Of a stretch of DNA of 64,000 nucleotides, positions 10,532-21,566 are shown in pieces. The translations under genes and the position numbers were made by a program. Origin of the DNA: Gracilaria gracilis (taxonomy: Eukaryota; Rhodophyta; Florideophyceae; Gracilariales; Gracilariaceae); assembly GCA_030374805.1 (NCBI GenBank), contig JARGSG010000006.1:1178001-1242000 (forward strand). The letters are read 5' to 3'. The notes below the pieces were generated by a model. The model saw only the letters and a list, made by a program, of their open reading frames with translations. It did no database searches and was not told the origin of the DNA. The stretch's first letter is position 1; every line of letters begins with the position of its first letter.

Positions 10532-11770
10532 GGAGGTCGTCGTTGACGTCGGTCGTTCTACATCATTCGGCTGCTGCTTCGTTCGCTCGGCGCAGTTGTG
10601 GGTGGTCGCTCGTCGCCCCCGAAGCGTTCGCCCACCTCTGACGTTCGATTTTGTCGTTTCTCACTTACTGTGATGCTATTGCGCATTTCAAACACACAGA
10701 AACCGCTACGATATCCTAATACACTGGTACACTAATTCACTAAGTTGTCTGTGTCGCACCCTCTCGTGTTGACCGCAGGCTCACCAACTGCATTCGCAGC
10801 GCTTCTCCGCAAGTGCAAGACTTCCATTTGCTACTTGCAACTTCAATTGGAATATCTTAACAATGAGCAAATGGACGCAAGGTAATGCGGTAAAAGTTAT
10901 CTCACTCAATGCGACCGCGCTTGATCGGTTGTGCTTGGCGGACAAAACTGCAGTGTGGCACCAAACTCTGACGTGTTCACATAGCAGTATAGACCACAAC
11001 AATCTGGGTGACAGTTGGGCCGCGCGGTCGCGGCAGCGGTGCAGCCCAGATAGTTTGTAGTACAATCAGCCGCAGTTTGTTTTCAGCAGTCGTGCGACAA
11101 AGCAGCCTGACGCTAACGGTGATGTTCAGGACGGGCACGACCATAAAAAGAAGCATTGGAGACGGTGAAGTGGAGAATTGTGAGTAGAATGTGGTGGAAC
11201 AGGCAGTGGCCGTGTCAGGGACGGTCGAGAAGTACACACATGTTTTGGTGGTGATATGTTTCATTTGCCGTTCTGCCCAACTGAAGGGTGCGGGTATGGC
11301 CCGCTAGGATTCGAGGATATTTGGGGAGGACAGTATCGCTGGGTTGTTGCGGTGGCCAAATTTACGACGTAGTTGTGTAATTCGGTGATGATAGATTGAA
11401 TGTCAGCGTCTGGTGCGACGGCGTCCGTGGTAATGAAGTTGACCGCGCCTTTGCCAGCTGTGTTCTTCAGGTCGTAGTGACAACGTTGTTGGTGGCCGTA
11501 GATGGAGCGCTTGAGAGCGCGCGGTTGGCCAAGTTGTACAGAGCAGTGGAAATGATGTATCTGAGTTGTGGTTCCGATTGTTTTGGAGGTGCCAGTGGCG
11601 ATTGTGAGATGGCTGTTATGGGTGCGTATATGTGGAGGTTGCGGTTTTCTGCGGGGTGGCAGAGGGGCGTTGGAAGTTGAAATGATGATGGCGATTCTGC
11701 AATGGAAGTGGTCTCGACGACCAGAGCGTCATGATGTCTATGGGTATGATTCAAGTAGCCTGGTTCTGAA
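10340..11770. repeat. Segmental duplication C, copy 2
   Basis: This is the direct-orientation counterpart of 6950-8290, with anchors as described there. The copies differ by many point changes and by indels of tens of bases, so the duplication is old relative to the LTR elements in the window. Confidence 0.7.
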
Positions 11771-12169
11771 ATTAACTGAGTACGTCGAGCAAACCTGCTC
11801 GATAACGTGACGCAGAGAATTGTTTCGATGTTTGTCCTGAGAGGTGTAGTCTCAGCTCTTCCATCGGCGAGAAGGTTTTCTGCAATACTCTGCCTGTAGA
11901 TCTGTCATCTCTCTCATAGTGAAGGAGTGGGCGCGGGCCTTATGCGCACAGCCCGGCGCCGTCAACGGCGCATTGAGGGCCCACTGTCCCATGTGTACCA
12001 CAACCCTATCCATTCCGTTCACACGATTCTGGTCATGAAAAACTTCCAACGCACTCTCCCAATGTTTTCATGTCTTGCTCACATCTCGCATAATGCCTGG
12101 GACGTCAAGGGATTCGTTCTCTCGTTTTCAGCTAATGAAGCTCCAAGAAGTTTCGCAGCGCTTGTACTT

Positions 12170-13260
12170 CTCTCGAAAGTACTTCGTTTTTCTGCATTCC
12201 AATCCAATCGCGAAGGTCAAACTGGGGCTTAGGGTCATCACCACCCACGGCGTTTTTTCACAGTCGACAGGAAGCCGGTGTAACAATTTCGAAGATCCCT
12301 CAGCTCATTCAACGTTTTCTGGTGGGCCACGGTGTCTAGAGCTTCCAGGTAGGAGAACGCTACTTTGAAAAGAAACGAAGACGGTGAGTTGGCGGTCTTT
12401 CAGGTGCTCTAAACTTTATCTTAACACAACACGGGGTGCACTGAATGATACGAACCCAACCTCCAGGGTATCGAACCGTCGCACTCTAGTGGCTGCCCAC
12501 TTGGCTCAGGTGGATTGTACACTGATTTCAGTTTCGTATAAAATGCCAAGCTGATGCGGCAGCTTCCGATCAACTCATCTCACAGTCGCGATATCGATCA
12601 AGCAACTCTACCGAAACCTCAAACAAGATCGCTCGATTCTCTTCCGTTTTCTTCATTCTCGCCTCCTGCTACTCAAGCAAGTCACCCACAAGCTGCTGCT
12701 CCCAACAACGCCTCATCAAACGCTCATTACCAACGGATCTATTTTCCGAGAATGTATTCCAAAATCGTTTTCATGATCCTCTTTTTTGGCCGTTCAGGCC
12801 GCATGCCCTTTCCGACGGCAATGACTTCGAGAGGATGGCGCCCCTGACCCCTTCCATCTGCCGACGGATTATTCGGAACATTCCGCGCAACCTTCCGCGG
12901 AACCTACGATGGAAATCGGATCAACAATGATGTCTTCAATGCCTTTAACGATGCAAGATGACGAACCTCACCAATACTGCAACAGGGTAGAGTTCGAAGC
13001 TGCGATATCCTGCATTTGTTTCTTAAGATATATAGAGGTTACGAAGCCGTTCGATGATGGAGAACGCCGTCCCATATTTTGTGAATCTTTCGGAAGTTTT
13101 GAAAGCCAGTCCAAGTCTTGCCGCTTTCTGCAGGAGACTAAGTTGAACCTTTTTCCGACCTTAGTATGGCTGGATTCGTTTTCAAAATACTGCAGTGGAA
13201 CTAGTATTGTTGATGAGCTTCCTGACAACTCTCGTTGGCGTGAATATTTTTGACAAAGTC
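12170..13260 (+). repeat. Inverted duplication B, copy 1
   Basis: The block matches the reverse complement of 23573-24660 over about 1.1 kb. The match covers a gene-sized 3' part (12780-13253) and a 5' flank. Shared flank words include GGGCCACGGTGTCTAGAGC near 12331 and GGTGGATTGTAC near 12510. The flank also carries a B-box-like GGTTCGATACC on the minus strand at 12467-12477. Confidence 0.75.
12909..13253 (+). CDS. Cys-containing small protein, family member 1 (N-terminus disrupted)
   Basis: The frame from the ATG at 12909 to the TGA at 13251-13253 encodes 114 residues. It matches the C-terminal part of the protein at 23573-24079: the blocks ISCICFLRYIEVTKPFDD, IFCESFGS, SCRFLQETKLNLFPTLVWLD and FSKYC are shared, and all cysteines are conserved. 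Upstream, a signal-peptide-like stretch (MYSKIVFMILFF, near 12751) lies in a different frame, and indels near 12800-12870 separate the two parts. This copy may therefore have lost its secretion signal or use an unrecognised splice. No known domain is recognised. Confidence 0.5.
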   Translation: MEIGSTMMSSMPLTMQDDEPHQYCNRVEFEAAISCICFLRYIEVTKPFDDGERRPIFCESFGSFESQSKSCRFLQETKLNLFPTLVWLDSFSKYCSGTSIVDELPDNSRWREYF

Positions 13261-13901
13261 GGTGCAGGGAATGGTATGGGATGGAAGGGCATGATGATGT
13301 GGGAATGATATGATTGATGTCTGTCATAGCTTTGTCGGCTCCCGTAGATAAGTTCTTAGAACCGTATAGCATTCCCTGAAGTCAGTTCTGAGGGTTTTGC
13401 CTGCAGTCAGTAAAGACTATGGGTAGTTCAGCGTTCTTGCGTTTCTTCTTTGGCCCAGAGAAAACGTCAGTTATCTTTTAAACCAGAACATTCTCGGATG
13501 GGGCTTTGCCAATGGCGTCGGTTTGATGGAAAACGCTCTGTCAGTCTTACAGAGGGAGTTGTGTTGCTGCAAGTGAAACTGTTTTGGCCAATCGAATGGT
13601 GCTACCTGTACATAGCTCATCGTTTTGTCTGCCAAGGGGAGGAAGGCTTACTCTATTACAGCATCATACACGCAAAACGAATTGAAATCAGAGTTGCATA
13701 CTTGTAACTGACTAGACTTAGTATAGTACATTCACCTTATGTCAGATCAATACGCCTTTTAGCACAGGCATCAAAATTGAACATATGCCGCTTTTTTCTA
13801 ATCCACAGAAAGGTACGAACTATGTTCAAGACACCGAGAGGTCAAGATTGTCAGACGTGAAAGGACGTGGAGGACGTTAGTCGGTTTCTTGTGGTGAGGG
13901 A

Positions 13902-14925
13902 ATGGTTAAGGCGGAGTATATGGGTACAAAAGATCGCTGGCTGCGACCCTTTGCAACCCACCTTCTATCATATCACAAATCTGCACGAATCATGGCTGAG
14001 ACCGCGATACAAGTACCAACTACCTCAGAAAACAAAGCAACGCTAGAAAAACTTCACCCGGCACCACAGATACCCCTTAATCCGAAAGACATTAGCCTCC
14101 TCCCTCCAGCATTGAAAGCAACGGAACATCAAGTCAGCAAGGCACTCAAGGGCCTTCCGCACGACTCCTCTTCCGGCCCAGATGGCATCCACCCTGCAGT
14201 ATTGCGTACACTCGCAAAACAGAATTGCACAGCTTTACCAGACCAGTCGCTACTAAGAAATAACACAATTCATCAACAACAGCCTCAATGGAGGTCTCCC
14301 AGCGTGGTTCAGGCTCTTATGATCTTCACGAAACCTCATTGGGCTCCCCAAACCCAGATCAACCAGGCTACGACCCCTCGCAATAGGGCTTGCATGGCGG
14401 TGGCTCATATCAAAGTTGGCCGCAAACCTCGTGTCAACCTCGTGTCAACCTCGTGTCAAATTCGTGTCCCGCACCCCTAACATACAGGCGTACTTCCACC
14501 TACACCAATTCTCAGTAGGCATCCCGGCTGGAGCAGAAGCACTGGTGCACATCCTTCGCAACTCAGTCGCAAACCTGAAAAACAAAAACCTTGCGCTCAT
14601 CCGAGTCGATGCCAGAAACGCTTTTAACGCAATTGAAAGGCAAACCATACTTGACGAAGTAGAGAAACAAACTCCGCAGTTGGCAAGATACATATAGGCA
14701 TGTTATCCGGAACCAGGTCCCCTTTCGTTCGGCCCACACACAGTAATGAGCAGAACAGGCATACAGTAGGGAGATCCCCTGATCCCGCTTCTCTTTGCCT
14801 TGACTGTAATCATCGGTGCGCAGTAGGTGCCCTTCCAAAACTGCCATATGCTACATTGACTTTGCACCCCCTCATAATGAAACTGAAACAACACGATAAC
14901 CCTCCATTTCCTACTTGGAGACCTT
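13902..14925 (+). pseudogene. 5' half of a non-LTR-type reverse transcriptase, split by the YR element
   Basis: The translation contains the hallmark N-terminal RT block LPHDSSSGPDGIHPAVLRTL. After a frame change caused by an 11-bp tandem repeat at 14427-14470 it shows QFSVGIPAGAEALVH and the motif-A-like ALIRVDARNAFNAIER. It then reaches GDPLIPLLFALTV. The residue directly before GDP, an almost invariant Gln in reverse transcriptases (QGDP), is encoded here by TAG at 14767-14769. Two more in-frame TAGs lie at 14695 and 14824, and a TGA at 14857. The frame is lost near 14925. The matching 3' half (motif C, FADD) resumes at about 20371. This is a broken copy. Confidence 0.75.
14427..14470 (+). 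repeat. 11-bp tandem repeat
   Basis: The unit CCTCGTGTCAA occurs three times in a row, followed by a partial fourth copy. Because 11 is not a multiple of three, expansion here shifts the reading frame of the reverse transcriptase and separates its two open segments. Confidence 0.8.
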
Positions 14926-15323
14926 AGCCAGCTCACTTCGTTCGTACAATGGGTTGAGGCTACGCAGTCGCTTCGCTTTTACGCTCGCATCGCTGTTGGA
15001 AAAAAGGGAAGAAGGGAAGAAAAGAATATGACAACAACAATGACTTTAGTGCAAGCTACAATTATTAAAAAACCACGCGAAGCATCAGCAAGCGTCTCCA
15101 TCCATCATAGAACCAGATCAAAAACCCAACACACCCCCCTCGAACCCCACCTTATCTGACCCATCTCAGGCCCACCCGCGGCAAGACTTCTACACGCGGA
15201 TAGGCCTGTCCAAAACCTCATCCGAGACCATTAACGACTTAGGCCCAGATAGCATTACGATTCCAGGATTCCATTTCCATTACTACTTCTACTTCTGATT
15301 CCATGGCAGACTCACGACTGTCC

Positions 15324-16361
15324 TTAAAGATCCTCCAAACCCCCAGCCCAACTTGGCAACGGTACGTTGAAAAGCGCTAGAGCATTGGTGACTACCGCCT
15401 CAAACCGATTTCGTTGTTGTGGAGACAGTTCGTTTAAGCTTTGATGAAGCTTATGGGGCTGGAGGTAGAGTTTAAAGTTTCTGTCGCTGGTCCACCGTCC
15501 TCTATATTTAATCTCTTCATCCGACAGCCTTCCGAATAACTTATCGGTCGTCGCCCCTCCAAACCGCAGCATGTGCGGAGTGACGGCGAAGGGCAACGAC
15601 AATCGGCTTGCAGAACGGCGAATGATAGCTCGAAAACGCGCTGGCGCATATGGGAATAGCTCAGCGCGCTCCAAAATCTTTCGTCGCCCCACTAATCTGT
15701 GCAGGAGCACAGCAATAAGATATGATCGAATTTTGACGGCCTCATTGCGCCCCCGTTTACCAATGGTTATATTCATTGTTGCGTAATGGGGACGCCTTTC
15801 CAAGAATCCCAAGAAAACCACATCTGCTACCTTCAGTTGCAATAGATCCCCTAAACGCAAATACCTTTCAAAGAGTAATAATAGTCCAATTCCAACATCT
15901 ACTTCTCCGTACCGGATTAGGTCGCGTGCCATAGCGTATACAACCATCTCCGGACATACTCCATGATGCTCGGTTGGGCGACTCACTGCCCTACCGCGGA
16001 TGCTTAAAGATGATAATGAGAGTTTTCCTTGTAAGTGCGGTGAATAAAATTCCAGAGCGGCTTTAGCTTGTGCGACTCCTGACGACTTCAAACTTTGATT
16101 AGCATTAAACAACTCCACACAATAACGCGTGAATAACCGATCGATGTCCTTAGCATTATTATAACGCCTATCCGACTCGCTCAACGTTTCCAGCCATGCC
16201 ATGAACTGCTGCAAGTGTTTATCATAATTCCGGCGCGTATTAGGCCTTAGCCGCTTGTGGGCTAACTCAAACAGCCCGTGAGGGTTTGTCTGCTGGGTTG
16301 ACATCGGTAGGAACGTATAGACCGTCCATAAGCATGTTTCCCGCAAGCAGTAAGGCCGCAA
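15324..16361 (-). CDS. Tyrosine recombinase of the YR retrotransposon
   Basis: This 345-residue ORF has the lambda-integrase-type layout. An N-terminal SAM-like helical region (RLRPNTRRNYDKHLQQFMAW) is followed by a catalytic domain. The catalytic Arg lies in FERYLRLGDLLQLK, the HxxR box in TPHMLRFGGAT, and the nucleophile Tyr probably in FKLYLQPHK. The enzyme would join the circular cDNA intermediate to the genome. Its start overlaps the end of the RT frame by 95 nt in another frame, which is typical for DIRS-like elements. The ORF ends at TAA (15324-15326), and a TGA follows three codons later. The domain appears complete. Confidence 0.85.
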   Translation of the reverse strand: MRPYCLRETCLWTVYTFLPMSTQQTNPHGLFELAHKRLRPNTRRNYDKHLQQFMAWLETLSESDRRYNNAKDIDRLFTRYCVELFNANQSLKSSGVAQAKAALEFYSPHLQGKLSLSSLSIRGRAVSRPTEHHGVCPEMVVYAMARDLIRYGEVDVGIGLLLLFERYLRLGDLLQLKVADVVFLGFLERRPHYATMNITIGKRGRNEAVKIRSYLIAVLLHRLVGRRKILERAELFPYAPARFRAIIRRSASRLSLPFAVTPHMLRFGGATTDKLFGRLSDEEIKYRGRWTSDRNFKLYLQPHKLHQSLNELSPQQRNRFEAVVTNALALFNVPLPSWAGGLEDL

Positions 16362-18186
16362 CGCGTCGACATATACGATTAAAGCTCATTACACTGCTTC
16401 GACCCTTCCGGAGAGCACCAATGAGAGCTTGATTATCGATAAAGATAAGCACTCGCGTTCCAAAGTTGTTTTGTTGTCGTAAAAGCCAGCGAAGACCAAG
16501 TAGAACGGCTTCTCCCTCAAGGAGATGAATGGGCATTTTCTTGCGCCAGCGGTGCCGAACAGCGAGTTTCCAGTCTTGGCTGGAAATCCACTTATGTTGC
16601 TCGTCTGCATGCATCGAAAGCAAACGCAGAGGGTCCTCGACTTTTTTGTAAACCACTCCTCCACCCCATAAACTTGCATCTACGCATAAAACGTAAGTAC
16701 AAAAGGGCGTAGCGATACAGGTGCGAATTAAAGGCGAGAGCGAAGTAAGGAGGTTCAATTCTTGCTTTGCTGCGATCGTTGCTTTAATTGTAACAGAAGC
16801 CGCGAGGCTCAACTGATACACGCGCTGTAACACTGAGAAGAGAGGTCTGCGCAAGAGAAGGAACCATGCCCATTTTCCGAGCAAGCTTTGTAGCTCGCGC
16901 ACTGCCCATCTATCTCGTTTGACGAATAGCTTCGTCTGCCAAATTAGCCGGCGTAGTTTGTCAGCGTTTGGCATCAGAACACCGTTTTCATGGACTTCTA
17001 TTCCCAATACGTCGGTGCATGCCGTCGTCCCAGGCCACGAAACCTTTCGAGGCTGGGACGGCAGTTTACTCCGATCTGATTCCCGTATTACCGCTTCTAA
17101 GGCCCCCCTAGCCTTTTCCAAATCCGTTCCAAGAGAAAAATAATCGTCCACATATGCTCCATAACTGAAATCTGAGATATCGATTAACCCTGGTATCCAG
17201 TCCCTCGACGACAGTCCAGCCTTATCGAGCAGCTTTCTATAAATTGTCTGTGCCACATAAACGGAATGAGACCATCCCATGGGCATTGAACGCATTACTG
17301 GATATAACTGCGACCCAGCGTGAACTATCGGAGGTAAACCGAAGTAAGGGCTCATCCACTCAGGCTACTTCATCCTGTGAAATTGATTGTCCATATCCGA
17401 TTTCCCTACATAAAGTTTCTGACCAGGAGCCATCCACAATCGTGCAAGGTGACCCGGGTTAGGCAAATCAATTTTCGGAGGCTCATGGAACACTCTATTT
17501 GCATTGCGTGCGTCAACGATTAATCTCTGTTTGTCTTTTTCACTTTTCGGTACCGCGAAAACTCCATTCATCACCTTTGGGATCTCTTCTGTTAACCGAA
17601 TAAGTCCGGCTTCTTCTAGCATCTTGACCAACTCGCCATAGTCTTCTTCCCGTACGCCACAGAAGGCGGTATCAAGCGCTTCCCAATCGCTTGGTGGGCG
17701 CAAAAGTAGTCCTTCTGTTCCGTACGTTCCTTGGATGTCTTCAGGTAATAGGTCCAAGATATCGGCAGAGGCAGCCAGCCCGTGAGCTGGCAAAGAGACG
17801 CGCTCTGGGTTCAACCAGACCCACGTTCGTAGGTTGTTGTACTCAAAATCGGTTCCCTGCTCCTCTACAGAAAACCCCGCATCGAAATAATTTCGGCGGA
17901 AGGATTCTGCCCCGACGTCCCGTAAGTAGTTGGTCGCCAACCTTTGGATAGCGTTTCTCTCTCGATTCCAGTTTTCGCATGAGAAGACATGTCCAGCAAA
18001 GAGCCCATTGAGCCCTGTGACAAGATTGTACTCGACTTCCTCAACGGCCTTCCGTTTCCGGTACCGCTGACTCCGCCGCTTGCTTGTACGCCCTTGCTGC
18101 TCCCCTCCACAAGAAGGGACCCACGGTAGGGGAAACATATCCCGCTTATCCGGTGCACTTAAGTTCATATTTGTTGTTGTTGTCAA
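16267..18186 (-). CDS. Reverse transcriptase / RNase H of the YR retrotransposon, one in-frame TAG
   Basis: The first half (to 17368) holds the RT N-terminus: GVFAVPKSEKDKQRLIVDAR and the metal-binding region SDMDNQFHRMK. The second half holds PEWMSPYFGLPP, GWSHSVYVAQ, the catalytic YGAYVDDYFSLG, and an RNase H with acidic residues in LCVDASLWGGG, LLEGEAVLLGL and IFIDNQALIGAL. Both halves are in one frame, separated only by a TAG at 17365-17367 inside a conserved RT segment. Upstream, the frame is also continuous with the Gag ORF across TAG (18205) and TAA (18193). Under the standard code this copy cannot make full-length RT without readthrough. Confidence 0.85.
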
Positions 18187-18204
18187 TATTTTTTATAAAC
18201 CTCT

Positions 18205-19104
18205 CTAAGACGTCTCCCTGCCTTCAGGCAGGGCAGACTTATCCTTCTTGGCCGGGGCCGATAGTTCCTTTCGTAGCTTAGCCGACTTGTGGAGCTTCCG
18301 CCTCAGGGATTCACTCACCAGTTCGTCATGCTCTTCCTCTAGCTCTCGAGCTGCAGCCCAACTTCCAGTTTTATCTGCCATAACAACGGCAGCGAGACGT
18401 CGAATAGAAAGTTCAATAGCAGGTTCGTTCTTGGCACGGATAATACCTTGAGAACTGATAATGCAATCAATAATCTTAGCCAACGTACACGCTTCACGCT
18501 TATTACGTAGACTGCTTAGATGTCGAGCTTCAGTCCAGGCTGAAATAGTCGGATAATTAGTCAAGGCTTTTCGCAACATGTTCTCTCCTTCAAGAGAGTC
18601 CACAAGGACAGTTTGCTCCGGGAAGGGGCCACGCGCGAATTTCTTAAAGAATCGAGCGTTCGATCTTTTAGTCCTTCGCAAAGAAGTAGAAGAACTGCCG
18701 CCAAGATCGTCATCATCAGAGTCTGAGGAATCATTCTCGGTTTCGTCGTCGTTATCGACAATTATTCCAGTCTTGACTCGACCCAGAGTTTCCAACAAAT
18801 CTTTCTTTTTGGTGCTACGATCCTTCTTCTTTAACTTCTGAAGTTCACTTTGGAGCTGCTCATGTTTTGCGTTCAGAACAGTCATATCCTTTTGACGGGA
18901 TTTTTCCATTTTCCTTAGCATTGCCATGATGTGACTATCGCCACTGCCTTCACCGGTTTTGGCTTTAGGCTGAACGCCCTCCACCTCATCCCCGCTACTA
19001 TGTTCATCCTCCGTTTCTTCATCGGTTTCGCTATCAACCTCCCCTTCGCTACGCTCTCCTTCTACCCCACCTTCTAACGGATAAGTCCCGTCTTGTAACT
19101 GCAT
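18205..19104 (-). CDS. Gag-like protein of the YR retrotransposon
   Basis: This 299-residue ORF starts at an ATG at 19102-19104. The N-terminal 60 residues are very acidic (Glu/Asp/Ser). A coiled coil follows (KMEKSRQKDMTVLNAKHEQL), then a second acidic Ser/Asp tract and a basic helical C-terminal domain ending near LRRKLHKSAKLRKELSAPAK. No zinc knuckle is present, as is common for DIRS-like Gags. It ends with TAG at 18205-18207, but the frame runs on through a TAA at 18193 into the RT ORF without a shift, so a Gag-RT fusion would need only two stop codons to be passed. The role as nucleoprotein is inferred from position. Confidence 0.65.
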   Translation of the reverse strand: MQLQDGTYPLEGGVEGERSEGEVDSETDEETEDEHSSGDEVEGVQPKAKTGEGSGDSHIMAMLRKMEKSRQKDMTVLNAKHEQLQSELQKLKKKDRSTKKKDLLETLGRVKTGIIVDNDDETENDSSDSDDDDLGGSSSTSLRRTKRSNARFFKKFARGPFPEQTVLVDSLEGENMLRKALTNYPTISAWTEARHLSSLRNKREACTLAKIIDCIISSQGIIRAKNEPAIELSIRRLAAVVMADKTGSWAAARELEEEHDELVSESLRRKLHKSAKLRKELSAPAKKDKSALPEGRETS

Positions 19105-19204
19105 CAGGATATCATCGGTTTTTCCCTCTTCGGGTATTCCGGCGATCTCCTTTCGAGCGCGTTTAGCAGAGCTTTTTTGCTAGCTTCGCGCTCCCCAAGA
19201 TATC

Positions 19205-19533
19205 CGGACATATTATGTCCGAATTTTGCCCTGAAAATTTCCAGAGCGTCTTCTCCCCTCTTCTCACACACAGACTTTAAAAGGGAGCATAAAGTCTGTT
19301 CTTTCTTGTTCTTATTATTATTGGCAGGTTACTTTCCTCAGTGAATGGTTAACCCAGACCACCCCGAGGGCTACTTTAACCCATAGCATAGGCTTGCGCG
19401 TTTAGGAGGGGCTGCCTCCGACTGTGCGCTGCTCTAAATAGAACCAGTCGTCACCTGACTCCCTTTCGAGAGGAATTAAGTCAGGTCTCGTACCTGCCAG
19501 CCCCCTAGTCACCCGTAATAAGTTACGAGTGAC
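19205..19533. other. Cluster of hairpins in the YR element leader
   Basis: Three strong inverted repeats lie upstream of the Gag start. CGGACATA-T-TATGTCCG at 19205-19221 is a perfect palindrome with a one-base centre. CAGACTTTA...TAAAGTCTG at 19271-19298 has 9-bp arms and a 10-nt loop. GTCACCCGTAA...TTACGAGTGAC at 19508-19533 has 11-nt arms with one mismatch. They could shape the element's leader RNA or mark its repeat region. Confidence 0.5.
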
Positions 19534-20370
19534 CAGTTGTACTGGACAGGCCTTGCACCACACCTGCCATTTCCACACACCGACTTACCATCTGAAGTCG
19601 GCTCGGCTTCGAAACTCCACGATACCTTATTTTCTTGCCTTCAGATTCGCTTCGCCTGACATACACCGAAAGCTTTGATTAAAGAAACGCCAAGGGCCAC
19701 ATCTTACGATGATTAGAAGGTCCGCCGCAACGCATCAGACCAAAACTAGACAGCGGAACCTCCCTTGAAACAAGTTTGGCTCTGACACCCAATTAAGGAA
19801 AGTCTAACATACGGTTTCCCGCTCTACTGCACTAGTCCTATAGCCTGAATATTGCCCAACTTGTGAGCACCGTCAACGCTTTGGAGCTTTATATCCCTCG
19901 GCATTTCGTCGAATCTTCACTTTAAAGGCTTTGCCACTTGTAACGAATAATCACGCAATAGGTAAGACTCGCCAATCTCCACCGATTTACCAGCCATTCA
20001 CACTTAATATCCCGAGTTCGGAAAAATCCTAGTATCGGGCTTTGCGAGAACTAGCGTTTATTCCACCGCTCAGATCCTCCCAAACTGCAAGGCAATTGAG
20101 GCCAAGTCAAGCAGGGCTTCACGCTCTCGCATCGCGGCCCATCGAAGGTCTCCCACACGGCAGCCTCTTTCATAATGAATAAGCATACACCGTACGGGTC
20201 TCACTTGAATATTATTGGACCCAGAACAGTTTCCTGCTCCACCTACCCTTTTAGCCAGCTTTCGCTGCCCAGTCGACACCACGCGGAGGTCGGGTTCGGA
20301 TTTAGTCGACCAAAGAGAAGGCGTCATAGTTACTCCACTCGGAAATACAATTACTTACGCATTCGCTCAG

Positions 20371-21207
20371 TAATTTTAACATTACTGGCGTTCTTTGCGG
20401 ACGACAATGCAATCGTAACAGAGCAGGAAAAAGTCACAAAACCGCTTGCCTTATTGGAACACGACGGAGACAAGACAGGGTTTCGCCCAAACATGTCAAA
20501 CCCATTCTGCTGGTGGTGCACCACCCCCAACATAGCACAGTGCCAAGCCACAATTTCTGAAAAGAAAGCAGTCCTCATCCTTGGGTCCCCAATAAACCAT
20601 GCAGCGGAGTGTAGTCAACTCTCAGAGGAAAGATCATCAAAGAGCAAGCACTTTTTCGATCAGCTACCTCGACTTCAGAATATTCAGTGACAACAGCGAC
20701 TGCACAAGGCGCAACGAGCCTAGACGCGATTTGAATGCCTATGGATACCATACATGCGTCTGCAGAGCGGGACAAGGAGCCACCAGAAGTCAAAACCGGC
20801 ATCGGGACACACTATACACGTCACTTAAGCGATAACCTGCCTTGCAGCATGTGTCAAGAGAATGGACATTTCCATCGGAGCATCACTTGCCAGAAACGGA
20901 ACGGCACAGGCGGGACCTGCTGATAGAACCCGGTGATCTTGGCCAAAGACCAGTTGGAATCGACGTCACCGTAGTCAGCCCACACAGGGCTTGCTACACC
21001 AAACGAGCCAGCAAAAGAGCAGGAGTTGCAGCCGAAAAAGCAGAGGCTCTCAAGCGCTCAAAATATGGAGAACTGTGCGACCATAACGGCGTAGAGCTCG
21101 TTCCGTTTGCTTTAGACATCCATGGGGCTTTCGGAACTTCAGCGAAGGCCTTCTTGCGACATCTCGTATGCCTGGCTCCAGAACGGCAAGGCTCGAAGAC
21201 AGGATAG
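20371..21207 (+). pseudogene. 3' half of the split non-LTR-type reverse transcriptase
   Basis: The sequence resumes at RT motif C (AFFADDNAIVTEQ), followed by GDKTGFRPN and a region with VLILGSPI. After frame changes and stops (TGA at 20687-20689 among them), the frame at 20842-21207 contains IDVTVVSPHRACYTKRASKR, SKYGELCDHNGVELVPFALD and GAFGTSAKAFLRHL. That is the C-terminal layout of this family of eukaryotic retroelement polymerases. Together with 13902-14925 it makes one gene that the YR element interrupts between the QGDP block and motif C. Several frameshifts show that it is not functional. Confidence 0.7.
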
Positions 21208-21363
21208 GAGTAGGAACGTTACCGCAACATAGCCCTTACGTCGCCACCCAACAACGCCTTACAGCAGCCTCAATAAATGCACGCCGCCTGCTGCCCATGA
21301 GCACGGTGCCACCGGAGCTTGCCAAGGATGTCTCTCACCTCGTATCACAATCACACTTCAGTT

Positions 21364-21562
21364 AGTGTACACGTACTTGAAATTTCAAATATCATGTTTA
21401 AATTCGGAAGATATTGTGAAAGTATTTCAATTGACACACGATCTGAGTAATTGATCAGATCAAGATTCTTGTCTCGAAAGGCTCGCAAAGCGATCTTTCA
21501 TTTGCTGTAATGCAGCGGGTACATCGTGCTGTAAATCCCCGAAACGAAACACATGAGTCTGA
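21364..21562. repeat. Dispersed repeat D, copy 1
   Basis: About 200 bp match 25118-25300 in direct orientation. The shared core includes AAAGCGATCTTTCATTTGCT, followed by GTAATGCA. Both copies are followed within 160 bp by a GC-rich minisatellite, which suggests that the junction itself is repeat-prone. Confidence 0.7.
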
Positions 21563-21566
21563 AAAC

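Larger units (their letters stand above)
14930..20370 (-). mobile_element. Tyrosine-recombinase (DIRS-like) retrotransposon
   Basis: The element encodes, in minus-strand order, a Gag-like protein (18205-19104), reverse transcriptase/RNase H (16267-18186) and a tyrosine recombinase (15324-16361). This gene set defines the YR retrotransposon group (DIRS, Ngaro, PAT). There is no integrase. The ends are placed only approximately, from where the flanking reverse transcriptase stops (about 14925) and resumes (about 20371). I found no target-site duplication, as expected for recombinase-mediated insertion. I could not identify the inverted or split terminal repeats by eye, so assignment to DIRS or another subgroup is left open. 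Confidence 0.75.

Noticed and set aside
12421..12520. tRNA-like segment (B-box on the minus strand at 12467-12477)
   Set aside because: No acceptor, D or anticodon arm can be folded. It is part of duplication B and at best a tRNA-derived remnant.
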